From: Protula sp. h YS-2021
Lineage: Eukaryota > Annelida > Polychaeta > Sabellida > Serpulidae
Assembly (NCBI GenBank): GCA_949752745.1
Contig: OX457026.1
Span: 41,269,894-41,333,893, forward strand
Direction: 5' to 3'
DNA: 64,000 nt
Positions 31,260 to 41,592 of the stretch are shown one piece after another. Under the pieces are notes generated by a model that saw only the letters and a program-made list of their open reading frames with translations, ran no database searches and was not told the origin of the DNA. A program made the translations under genes and the position numbers. How positions within the stretch are numbered: position 1 is the stretch's first letter; each line of letters starts with the position of its first letter.

Positions 31260-31930
31260 TGTGTGTCAGTGTTGTAAACAAAATGTTGTGTGCAAGACAT
31301 CTCGAGAACGAAACGTTGGATGGACTTAAACTTGATCGATTGATTTTTTTCTTGGTTAGGTCGGACGGTTCTTTCAACTTTTGACGTATGTCACGTGCTT
31401 AGGGCAGGCATAAGGTCATTACATAAAAATGTTGTGTGGGAAATTTCTCAGGCGCTGAACATCGGAGAAAGTTGAAACTTGGTGGGATTGTTGCTTGTTG
31501 CTAAACATCTTGTGTGTAAAATATCTCGATAACGGAAAGTCCTATCGACTTCAAATTTAATATGGGTATTCCTTGCATCAGTCTTGGACAGTTCTATCAA
31601 CTTTTCCTGCATGTCACGTGATTAGGGCTGGTATATGACGTCATTACGTAAAATTTTTTCGGCTGCTACCGCGTATGACGTCATCGCATAATATATGTCT
31701 ATATTTTGAACCAGATCTTGTGTGCATAATGTCTCGATAACGGAAAATCATATCGACTTAAAATTTTATGTGGATATTCCTCAGTTCAGTCAGACGACTG
31801 TTTCGACTTTTGGCGGGTAAAAAGTTATATCTGTTGTTAAGAAAAATATCTCGACATCGGAAAGTCGGATCGACTTTAAATTTAGTGTAGTTATTCTTCG
31901 GATAGGTGGCAGGATAGATTAAACTCTTAC
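31260..31930 (+). repeat. 'TCTCGATAACGGAAAGTC' repeat array
   Basis: At least five units: 'ctcgagaacgaaacgttgg' (31300), a 'gctgaacatcggagaaag' variant (31455), 'ctcgataacggaaagtcc' (31524), 'ctcgataacggaaaatca' (31733) and 'ctcgacatcggaaagtcg' (31851). Each is followed by cgactt-aaa-ttt and a 'ggtattcc' type end. 3005-3265 is a copy of the middle part. Confidence 0.75.
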
Positions 31931-32379
31931 AGAAAATCAAGAAAGGTGCATTACGTCAACACCCCCACCTCTCTATTTTATGGCTCCTTTGTTAACTAAG
32001 CATAGGTGTTAACTACGCTGGGGATATCAGCGTTTTCCAGAAGATTCTCGAGTGTTCCCGCATTCTTTAGAAAGCTTCAAAACAGTAACAGCATTACTGT
32101 CGGTCCATTGCTATTTGTTATTGCCTGAAATTGGGCTTTTTGTGCGTTTTTCATCTAAGGCTGTTACGTAACATGCCAGTCAGTCAGCGGTCAGTTTCAG
32201 TTTTTGTGCGTGATGAAGGTCATGGAATGCTATTGTCGTATTTATAGGTCTAAACATGTCTAGCTATTGATTTTTTTCGCCGCATACTTGATTCAGTTGC
32301 CAAGGTGTTCCATATATAGGAGCTATTTTGTATCGATTAGCATTGAATGCAGAAACATTTTTCGCTATTAAAGTAGGTC

Positions 32380-34330
32380 ATCTGATATCTTGTGTTATGA
32401 GAAGCAGCTCACCATTTTGGCACCGAAATGTTTCCCCCTTCTCCCACCGAGGTGCGTCATCTGATGCGCAGTTATGAAGAATGCCTTTCTAGTGCTTTTT
32501 GGCCGATAGGAATGTACGAAAACAAAGTAGTATATCATGGCTATAAATACACTTAGGGTACAGACCGTTACCGTTGCCTTGGGTAAAAGGGTTAGAGTTG
32601 CGTTTATAATTGGACCTACATTAAATAGCTGGGGGGGGGGATGGAGGGGTGGGGGGCATGTGGAGGATGATGGTTAGCAAAAAATCCAGACCACATTCAA
32701 GGCCTGGATAAAAAGATGTAAAGTAAGACCCAGGTTCGGGTAAAATGACGTACGGTAAAACCTGCCTGTCTTGACCAACTTCCAGACCCGGATAAGATGT
32801 AACGTACAGTAAAACTAGTGTAGTGACCAACTTTAGATCTAGATAAGAAGGGCCTACAGTAAAACCCGTTTTAGCGACCACCTTCCAGACTCTGATGAAA
32901 AAAGACGTCCATTTATGTCTTTTTTGTGGGGGGGGATTATGGGTTTAGTCGGGGAGACATTGTTTTTGCTTACAAAAGCAAGAAACTAAGTAGGTATCGA
33001 TTGAAAGTGTATAATAGAAGCCTGTACTCTTATGTTTTGTGTGCACTGGCCGGTCTTGTTGGTAGTCGGGACAAATTTGGCAAATGAGGGCCATTGGAAA
33101 TCTTGAAAAATTGCTTTTGGGGGGGGGGGGCGATCCACCAAAAATTAACCAAATGCGATCATTGTTTAATGGATGCCAGTTTTCAAAACGCTTCTTCTCC
33201 TTGTATTTGGAAACCATTTGTCTCCAATTTTGTACAATTGTTCCCTTCATAGTTCGCTCCAGGAAAGTTTATTTTTGTCGATCCGCCAAAATTTGGCCAA
33301 ATAGGGGATTTATAATTTTTTGCCAGTTTTCAAAATGCATCTTCTGCCACTATTTTGATCAAGTTTCTTTCCAATTTTAAGCGATTATTCCGTGAATAGT
33401 TGTCTTGAAGTATTTTTCTGTCGATCCGCCAAAAATTGGCTTAACGAGAGGGAGGGATTTGTAAATTTTGTGGCAAGCAATTTTCAAAATGCATAAAATC
33501 CACCAATTTCGATAAAATTACCTGAAATATTTGTACGAATGTTCACTGGGTAGGCTTCTCTTGAACTTTTGTGATTATCCGCCAAAAATTTGGTATTTAA
33601 AAAATGGGTAAACATCTCTCAAAAAGCTTTTTCTCGCAAAAATTTGATCGGATTTCTTTCCAATTTTGTACGATTGTTCCTGTAATGTATTGAGACGGCC
33701 CCAACCATTCCTTACGCAGACGTGCTCACGCCCCCCTTTAGTCGGTAATAGAACTTAGTAAAAGACGGATGTATTTCTTTTATTTAATAACGAACCCACA
33801 TACATTGCAATGGTTCTCTCTTGGAAAGGTAGTTTTTGTCGATCCGTCAATTTAGACGTTTATACTTTTTGTGGCAGCCAATTTTAAAAGATTTTTCTTC
33901 CACCATTTTGATTGGATTGCATTCAGATTTTGCGTAGCTGTTCATTAGCCTGTCCTCTCTTGAAAAGCTACTTTGTTGGCGATTTCTCCAAAATTTGCTA
34001 AATCTTGGACATTTTTCGTTAGCTAGTCTTTCCAATTGTGAAAAATTGTTCCCCAGATGGTTCTCCACTGAAAAGTTACTTTCTTGTCGATATGCCAGAA
34101 ATTGGCCAAATGGGGACATTTATAATTTTTTCCTAGCCAATTTTCAAAATGCCTCTAATGCTTCTGTCAAATTTTGTACGAATGTTAACGGGGTAGGCCT
34201 GTTTTCAGATTTTCGGGGCATTTTCAAATTTTTTCGTAGCCAGTGTTCCAAAGATTTTTTCTTCGACGATTTTGATTGGATTTTAAAATTTTGCATGAAT
34301 GTCCTCTCTTGATAAGTTACTTTTTATCCC
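32380..34330 (+). mobile_element. Composite tandem-repeat element, family 2, copy C
   Basis: The best-preserved copy. Left flank 32380-32630 (as in copy B), G tract 32630-32640, four or five ~51-bp repeats (32680-32910), core 32940-33055 with 'gtttttgcttacaaaagcaa' and 'atgttttgtgtgcactggcc', then block B (33060-34330). Block B has about seven units marked by 'cgatccgccaaaatttggcc' variants at about 33131, 33279, 33422, 33576, 33840, 33979 and 34088. Confidence 0.7.
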
Positions 34331-36030
34331 CATGTAAACGAGGGATATATTTATGAACCTGTCTGTCTGCCTGTCTTCCCCTTGTGGGTTGTGGGAATCT
34401 TAAGAATACACCCACTGCGTTCTGTTCCGCGCATGGCGCAAGAGGTGACTTATCGGAATTTCTTTCTAACTCCTCTTTTACTATTTCTTTATTCTTCCTT
34501 CTTTTTCCACACTTGTTTCTTTAGCAAGTGCGTCCTAATATACACATCCTAATTGGTGAATGGGACGTTAACACCAAACAAGCAATCAAACTGTTTGCCT
34601 GTCTGTACGCAGGAAACACATGTGTTTGTCAGCGCAAGTTCTCAAAAACTCTTTAAGGCACGGTTCTGATTTTTTCATACAGTGAAAATGTATATATTGT
34701 AGATGTGCGTCGTCGTATTATTTTTGGAATGGGTGAAAAATTGATAAAAAGACAATTTGTCAAAAATTGCAAAAAATTACTCCCATATAACCATTTCCCA
34801 TAGTGATCTGCAACGCAGTGAAGATATATGCATTATAGATGTGCAACGTCGTATTATTTTTGTTGAAGTCCGCGAAACATTGACAAAATGACAACTTGTC
34901 TCTCTTTGTGTTAGCTGGAAAGTGATACATTAAGACCAGCAAGAACAGAGGTTACTCCTTAAAGGTATTAGCTAACTACAGTTAAAGTTCATTATAGAAG
35001 GTGTTCAGTCTTGGGAAATGTTCAGTAATGGAGGTTTTACTGTCTGTAATTATCTACCGTTAAACGGACAGATATAGTTATGAGCTGGTCCGACCGTCCG
35101 TCCGTTCGTGCCCACAATGATTATGTTATGTAGTAGATTTTCGGTACATCCCTCACTTACATGGTTTGTGTTCCTTATGTGGTGGTTCTTATGACGGAGC
35201 CACATAAGCATCCATTAAGCACAAAACAAACCACATAAGGAAGTCCGTCAAAGTCCGTTGATCAACTGTCCTGTAACACCATCTGTTGGTAAATAATGCA
35301 ACTGTAAAGCTAATTTCTAAAGCAAATAAGAGTACCATTTGTGTAACACACAGCTGGATGGCTTTATTAGCCCAAACACAATTTAATGCAAGGCAAAAAA
35401 AACAGAAACTGATTGAACACCTCTTTTATTTCTAAATTTTACTTCTAAATAAATTATTTCTTGATCATTCTTAACAATTAATTACTTGGAAATGCAATGT
35501 ATATATCTGTTTTTAAGTAACCATGTGTTTTCTCATACACATTTGTTTATAAAGCTGGCCATTTCAATTCTTTAATCTAGTCATAATTGATGGTTTTGTA
35601 ATTTATTTGTTCTTTTTTTCTTCCTCTTTACAGCCAATGGTTAGCAAACAAAAAATAAAACAAACGGCACTCTCATTTCATAACAATATATCTATGTATT
35701 TTTCTATGCAACCGTGGGCTATTGTTATTTAACACACCATTAAGTAAGCATTATTAAACTGTTCTTAAAGAATTTACCACTAGGATCATTGATTATTGGC
35801 TTTTCACCCTCTGCAGGCAATTCATGTAACTACAAACTGGTCATTGAAATTCGTCAAGGATTTTTTTGGGTTGCAAAAATAATTTTATCTTATTCTCTTT
35901 CAGTTCCTGGCAAATTTTTACATGAACTTATATATATAAATAGAAGGAACACTCTTTTTAGAGCTAATTCCTTCAGCGTATTTAAGTTGTCTAGTTACAA
36001 CCGGTGTTGGGTGACCGAAATCCTCCCCTC
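34331..36030. other. Intergenic, repeats and inverted repeats
   Basis: No gene. A SINE-tail-like piece 'gaatgggacgttaacacca' (34560) follows 'cttgtttctttagcaagtgcg' (34512; the latter also near 23898). A repeat pair with 'tgtgc-tcgtcgtattatt' lies at 34705 and 34843. A 'ccgtccgtccg' start is at 35095. An inverted repeat TCCTTATGTGGT (35172-35183) and ACCACATAAGGA (35230-35241) has a third CCACATAAG at 35200. From 35260 to 36000 nothing else is recognisable. Confidence 0.5.
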
Positions 36031-36034
36031 CCCG

Positions 36035-36067
36035 TGCCAGAAAACCCCCCTCCCGGGTTTTCCGGCA
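36035..36067 (+). other. Strong hairpin
   Basis: TGCCAGAAAACCC (36035-36047) pairs with GGGTTTTCCGGCA (36055-36067), 12 of 13 positions, around a C-rich 7-nt loop. Flanking 'gaccgaaatcc' (36013) and 'gacagaaatcc' (36099) are direct repeats. Confidence 0.7.
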
Positions 36068-36814
36068 TGCATATGGTGCATCTTGGAAAAACCGGGCGTG
36101 ACAGAAATCCACTCACCCCTAATTTTACACACCATATTTCTGTGCATTGTCAAGGCCTGGTTGTCGATAATCCCCTGCACAGATTTGAATTTCCTTAAAA
36201 ATCGCCATTCTCGGAAAAAAGGTTCGTGAATAGATAACTCCTTCTTTGTGGATTAATGTGCTCAATGGCGTAAAGTACACATGTAAATTCGTTTTAAAAA
36301 TCTCCGCTGTCTGAAGTCCTGTGTTTGATAACACTTACGACAATAACATAACCCTTGGAAACCAATGGGGATTACACCTCAGTCTGGGTATTTATGTATA
36401 AATTTCCTTGAAATATATAACGTGGCGGAAAACATGAAAGATGGTGTGTAAAGTTTGCCGACTTTAACTTTTTGCAGGGTGCTGCATGAATTATTTACAT
36501 AAGATATTAGCACCTCGTATATTTGTTTACCTTTCAGCCGTGCTGGGAAACTCCCCCCCCCCCCAAACCCTCAGGGAATTGCATAAAAATATAATGTGTA
36601 CTATAGGCAAGAGGTTTTTTCAGACTGGGGAATTCTCGTCACGCTGCACCGAAATATTTTTTCTAACAGATATTATAATATGATATGATTTCACAGAAAC
36701 GCAAAAACACTTAATGCATCATAAACAACATAAAGAAAGATTTTTTTTTAAATTAGTGAAAGCTGGAAAGAAATATATAAGGCACTGGCCCGTGGACGGC
36801 ATGCGAGACGGATG

Positions 36815-36925
36815 GTATCCGCACATAACGGCGACGGCCAAAAACGGCGATGGCCATAACGGAGAAGACCAAAACGGCAACGTCCAAAATGACAAATGCA
36901 ACCCCGGACAAAACGGCGACGGAAT
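36815..36925 (+). repeat. AAAACGGCGACGG minisatellite
   Basis: Degenerate ~14-17-bp units: 'ataacggcgacggcca', 'aaaacggcgatggcca', 'taacggagaagacca', 'aaaacggcaacgtcca', 'aaatgacaaatgcaa', 'caaaacggcgacgg'. Same style as 14395-14572. Confidence 0.7.
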
Positions 36926-38097
36926 TTTTTTCAGTTTATGCTTTAAAACGCTTATTAAAAAGAACCAGAAAGTAACAACGTTGCCAACACAGTTCATTTA
37001 ACTATCAGTTAAATTTGGACAAAGTGCAGTATTGTTGGTGGGGGAAAGATGTTGAGGTGGGGAAAGGGTAGGGGTCAGGTTGTGTGGAGATGTGATGGGG
37101 CGGGCCTGACATCAATTTTTTCACTGGGTTAACATTGATCCCTTTTACTTAAGGGTCATTGGTGTACTCCTGTTCTTAATTATTTTACACACCACAAACG
37201 AAGCATATTTAAACGCCTTATAAAGAGTACGACTAAAATTATTGCTTATTGGCTATATCGTGCACTCCCATCTTTTGGTAATTAACTAACTATAATGCTG
37301 TTGTGTAAAGCATAAGAGTACAATGTGGGAGCAAATTGGGTGAATGGTAAAGATAACCAGGAGAAAAGCAATGAAACACCATATAAACAATAACAAGTTA
37401 CGTTCTAGAACAAATTAATTGTGAACCAGTTTGACGAAGTGGGACCATGCCCGACCCCTCCTCCACTCCCAACCGCCTCCGCAAAAACCACCCCAGTGTC
37501 ATTGTCATACGTGAATCAGAAACATTTGGACCCCTCACTTTCATGTATTTGACGTTGGGGCCAAATTGAAATGAGGAACATTGATGAAGGGTTAGTCATT
37601 AAAGTATTGCTTCAACGATAACTTATATTATTTATTTAAGCCAACAAAGAATACAGTGGTGAATCTATGAGATGTACACATTTGATAACAATGATCTTCT
37701 TTAATTTTATACTGAAGTTGAAGCTACAAGTTAATTTTTAATCCAACTAATTTTACACACCACAATCTGTGAAACCAAAGATGAGCATGGCCGTTCTTAG
37801 GTATAAGAGAGGCTTAACCAGCCTCCTAAGCTCCGTACTTGTTATCTTGTACGGGAACACGTTACTGTGAGCGGGTCGATGTTCACATTTTGTCTTTTTA
37901 AAACAACTAAATAAATATTCTTACCGTATTACCAATTGAATAAAACTATTTTTATAATCATAATTCTATCCAAATCGTTGACCTGTTAATATGAAGTAGA
38001 ATTTTTAGGTTTACAAAATGTTTTCTTACAAGAACAATTACGTAATCGCTGATAAATGGCGTCGGGTAAAATAAAAAATTGACTGTTTAGTAAACGT

Positions 38098-38512
38098 TTA
38101 GTGGTGGATTTCAAGCGTGAATGAAACTCGTACCCCAGTTCCTTCAGTCTGCTTTATTCGTCGGCTCTTCATACCCACGCGAAGCGACAGTTTCAAGCGA
38201 GAGTTCACCTGTTTAAACTCACTTCCAAGATTAAAATTGTTCATGATATACTTCAAAATAGCCTGTCGTGATGAGCCCTCCTGATTATTCAAAGAAACAA
38301 TAGCTTGTTTGACCATCTCCTTGTATATCGGATGCACTGGTTTTTTACTTTTGGATTTTTCACACTCTTTGAAACCTTTTTTTGATCTTCGTCGCTTCCA
38401 TACTACTGTGCTGCTTCGAAATGCCTTTTATTTTGTCATCAGATTTAGCTTAATGCTCATTTTCTGGATATGAAATGTCGTTTCTATCATCTGCTTTTAC
38501 TAGTTCTGCCAT
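38098..38512 (-). pseudogene. Linker histone (H1/H5, H15 domain) pseudogene
   Basis: Minus-strand frame 38337-38098 encodes a nearly complete winged-helix globular domain of linker histone: HPIYKEMVKQAIVSL, NNQEGSSRQAILKYIMNNF, EFKQVNSRLKLSLRVGMKS, then KQTEGTGVRVSFTLEIHH and TAA. 'GSSRQAI-KYI' and 'VN--LK-ALK-G' are family signatures; such proteins bind nucleosome linker DNA. The frame stays open upstream through Lys-rich FKECEKSKSKKPV. The ancestral start may be ATG at 38512-38510 (MAELVKADDRN), broken by TAA at 38452-38450 and a one-base slip in an A7 run near 38390. The normal long Lys-rich C-terminal tail is missing. An internal-stop pseudogene is likely; a short H15-domain gene with introns or a sequencing error is the alternative. 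Confidence 0.75.
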
Positions 38513-38814
38513 TTGTGCGAAGCATGATTGAAACAACTCCTGTGATAAACAGAAAAAGTTAATTATTCCTAATTTGATTTTCTGTTGTTTTCCGTTTTAT
38601 TTATTCGTTGTTACCGGTTAAGATAAAGTACCTGGTCCTTGCTGCCTATTCTTTTTTACATTCTTTTACAAATTGTGCAAGGCTATTTTACGACCAAAGC
38701 AGCTTCAAGCACTGTGCTAACATAACTGATCTTGTCCGTCTTAACAATAATGAAATGACATTCTCATTTTTTTATTTATTTTTTTGTGTTACGAATTCGT
38801 GTAACTTTCATTTT

Positions 38815-38925
38815 AACGGTGTCCGGAAAAAATGGCATCGGAAAAAATTGCACTGGTAAAAATGGCACTGGAAAAAATGGCACCGGAAAAAATGGTACTT
38901 TTGAAACAATGGAAAAAATGGCACC
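38815..38925 (+). repeat. GGAAAAAATGGCAC minisatellite
   Basis: Seven ~15-bp units: 'ccggaaaaaatggcat', 'cggaaaaaattgcac', 'tggtaaaaatggcac', 'tggaaaaaatggcac', 'cggaaaaaatggtac', then 'atggaaaaaatggcacc'. Less decayed than the related loci. Confidence 0.8.
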
Positions 38926-38929
38926 TTTG

Positions 38930-40277
38930 TTTCTAACATTTTCTAATTTTATTTACTTCACTTCATACTTTAGCAATAGAAAAGTCTTGCCTATTACATA
39001 TTTTACATAAAATTGTAAATTAAATTTTACTTAATTTTCATTTATCATTTATTTATTACAAGGTCCATAGTTCAGATAAAAATGCACTCTTCAAGCATAC
39101 TGCGTACGATTTATATAATTTTCACTGAATTATTTCCATTTTAACTGTTCACCATAAAATTTTAGCATTTCTGAGTAAAACACTGCGATATACATGCGTT
39201 TATATAAGAAGTATATCAAAGAAATGTCCAGAGTTAAGGGGAAAGGAACATTGCGGATACGTCCGGAAAACGTTCGGGGTAAGGTAAAGGACCATAAGGG
39301 AATCCCAGTGAATAATACTATTACACATTTCCATAGATAAAAGTTTACGTAAAAATTTCTATAGATAAAACTTACGTAAAAATTCTGGAATTTAAGCGAG
39401 TATTACAAATAATAATTTGTCAGATATTGTAGGTAAAGAGCTGTTGCAGTCGAATCCACGACGTTTCGTCGAGATTGGTAAGATGAGACAGTTCGTCTAG
39501 ATAATGAGAACTTTCCGGAAGGATGAGATTTTTGCCATGGGAATTGAAATGCGTTTAAAAATGGTCAGAGGCGAAGATTTTGCCATGTTTGTTTGAATCA
39601 ATACAAAGAAGTTTATTTGCGGCTTGCATCTTAAATTACTTTAGTCCTAATTTTAAAAAATAAAACACCCATTAATTTTACACACCACATTCTGTTTACA
39701 ATGCAGTAGTAGTATAGTAGTATAGGTATATAAGAAAATTCAGTGGATGTAAATACTGGTTGCTTGACGTGCTAGATTGAGTACTAGACGCCGTTGCACT
39801 AAAACCGATATTCGCCTGTCGACCCTGGGCTGAGGGGTAGGGCAATTTCGGGGTAGCGGTGGACCATTGCCCAGTTTTCGCACACATATCCAGCTTGTCT
39901 AGGTGACTGGACGAGTATCTAATGGTCAGTGGTGTGAATGTGCAAGGGTCTCTGTAATTCAAGCTTTCACGTAACAATATTTTTAACTTTTAATGTTTGT
40001 CAAGTGTTGAAGACTTCGCTTGCAAAATGCGCTTCTAGTTTTATAATTTACAAGACCCGGGTTAAGAACAAAAAAATTAACATTTAACATGATTTACGAG
40101 GCGAGAATGTGAAATTTCTTCACATTTAACATGATAAACTATCTCCTGTTTCTGGTAAAGCTGGAAGGATTGCAAGGATGCGCTAGGTGGGGTAACATTA
40201 GTATTCCCACTTTGCTCACATCATTTAGTCAGGTCAAGGCTTATATGAATTTGTGCGGGTAGCCGTGGGTGTTTTTT
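38930..40277. other. Intergenic, nothing recognised
   Basis: AT-rich sequence. A 93-codon minus-strand frame at 39696-39977 has no recognisable domain and I do not call it a gene. Confidence 0.5.
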
Positions 40278-40298
40278 AGCCTACGTTACTTGTAGGCT
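40278..40298 (+). other. Terminal hairpin of family 1 copy 2
   Basis: AGCCTAC pairs with GTAGGCT. Compared with AGCTTAC / GTAAGCT in copy 1, both partners of one base pair have changed (T-A to C-G). Confidence 0.75.
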
Positions 40299-41207
40299 GT
40301 TGTATTCCTATCGGTATGCGGATGGCCTCCGTTAGTTATTTTGTGAGTTAGTTAGGTAGTTAGTTGTTTATTTAATAAACATTTATTTCAAAATGCGTCT
40401 CCTCCTACAAGTTTGATCCGATGTCATTTATTTTTGCCATGAGGCATCTCTGAGGTTTCATACATACGACTTATATTTTTTTAGTCGATTGGGTAATTTT
40501 TGAATTTTCGAAGAAAAACTTTTAAAATCTATCCCCTCCTACATTTTTGATCCGATTTGATTTATTTTTGGTACCCCCAAAGGGGTCATGCATGCGGCTT
40601 GTGCTTTTTTAGTCGATAGGACATTTTTTTTTCAATTTTTTTAATTTCTGAGGAAAAAATTCAAGAATAATTAAAAATGCATCTCCCCGTACAGTTTTTG
40701 ACCGATTTCATTTATTTTTTATTTGAGACATCCCTAAGGGGTCGTGCATACAGCTTCTGCTTTTTAGTCGATCGGTGTGATTTTTGAATTTTCGGGAAAT
40801 GTTTGAAGAAAAAACTTTAAAATGCATGTCCTACCACAGATTTTATCCGATTTCATCCCTAGGTGGGTCGGGCATACAAGTCATGCCTTTTTATTCGATT
40901 TGGGAATTTCTGATTTTTTGGAAAAATTGTTGAAGAAAATACCTCAAAATGCATCTTCTGCGAAGTTTTGATCCTATATCTTTATTTAGAGTGTGAGGCA
41001 TGCTTAGGAGCTCTTGAGTACGGCTTGTGCTTTTTGAGTCGATCAGGGGATTTTGGGGGAATTTTTTAAAGAAAAAAATTCAAAATGCATTTCCTCCTGC
41101 AGTTTTTATCAGATGTCATTTATTTTTGGCATGAGCCGTCTCTAGGGGTCATGCATACGGCTTGTGCCTTTTGAGTGAGTTGAGAAACTTTTTTCGGAAT
41201 TTTTGAA

Positions 41208-41592
41208 ACATGCGCACTGGTCTGAAATAAGAACCGGCATCGACGCAAGTTGAATAAAAATGCGCACTGGTCCAAAAGAAGCAGCTCGCATTAACACAGG
41301 TTAAATAAACATGCGCCCTGGTCTCAAATGCGAACCGCGCATTAACGGAAGTTAAATAAACATGCGCACTGGTCTAAAATAACTACCAGGCATCAACGCA
41401 AGTTAATTAAACATGCGCACTGGTCTAAAATGCGAACCGGGCATCAACGCAAGCTAAGTAAACATGCGCACTGGTCCGAAATGCGAACAGAGTATAACAG
41501 AAGTTAAATAAACATGCGCATTGATCCGAAATGCGAACCGCGCATCGGCTCAAGTTAAATAAACATGCGCACTGGTCCGAAGTCCGAACCCC
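41208..41592. repeat. 51-bp satellite, second locus (about 7.5 units)
   Basis: Same unit as 18166-20112: 'catgcgcactggtccgaaat', 'gcgaaccgcgcat', 'aagttaaataaa'. Confidence 0.88.

Larger units (their letters stand above)
28008..32379. other. Intergenic, decayed repeats only
   Basis: No gene recognised. Contents: a 'ccgtccgtccgtc' repeat with 'gaacaccatacctcaagctc' and its echo 'gaacaccgcatctccagttc' (28945-29340); a short GT run (29868-29886); 'aaaatgc-actgctcctacag' repeats (29917-30230); and a TTCAAACTTGG-type array (31260-31930). The remainder is AT-rich sequence without exon-like coding. Confidence 0.6.
36120..39690. repeat. Recurring 'AATTTTACACACCACA' motif
   Basis: 'aattttacacaccatatt' (36120), 'tattttacacaccacaaa' (37182), 'aattttacacaccacaat' (37747) and 'aattttacacaccacatt' (39675), with an opposite-strand 'atggtgtgtaaag' at 36442. 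Possible end sequence of a dispersed element. Between these sites (other than the listed minisatellites and the H15 pseudogene) no gene is recognised. Confidence 0.45.

Noticed and set aside
39696..39977. 93-codon minus-strand frame
   Set aside because: No domain, no splice context, low-complexity end; too weak to call a gene.
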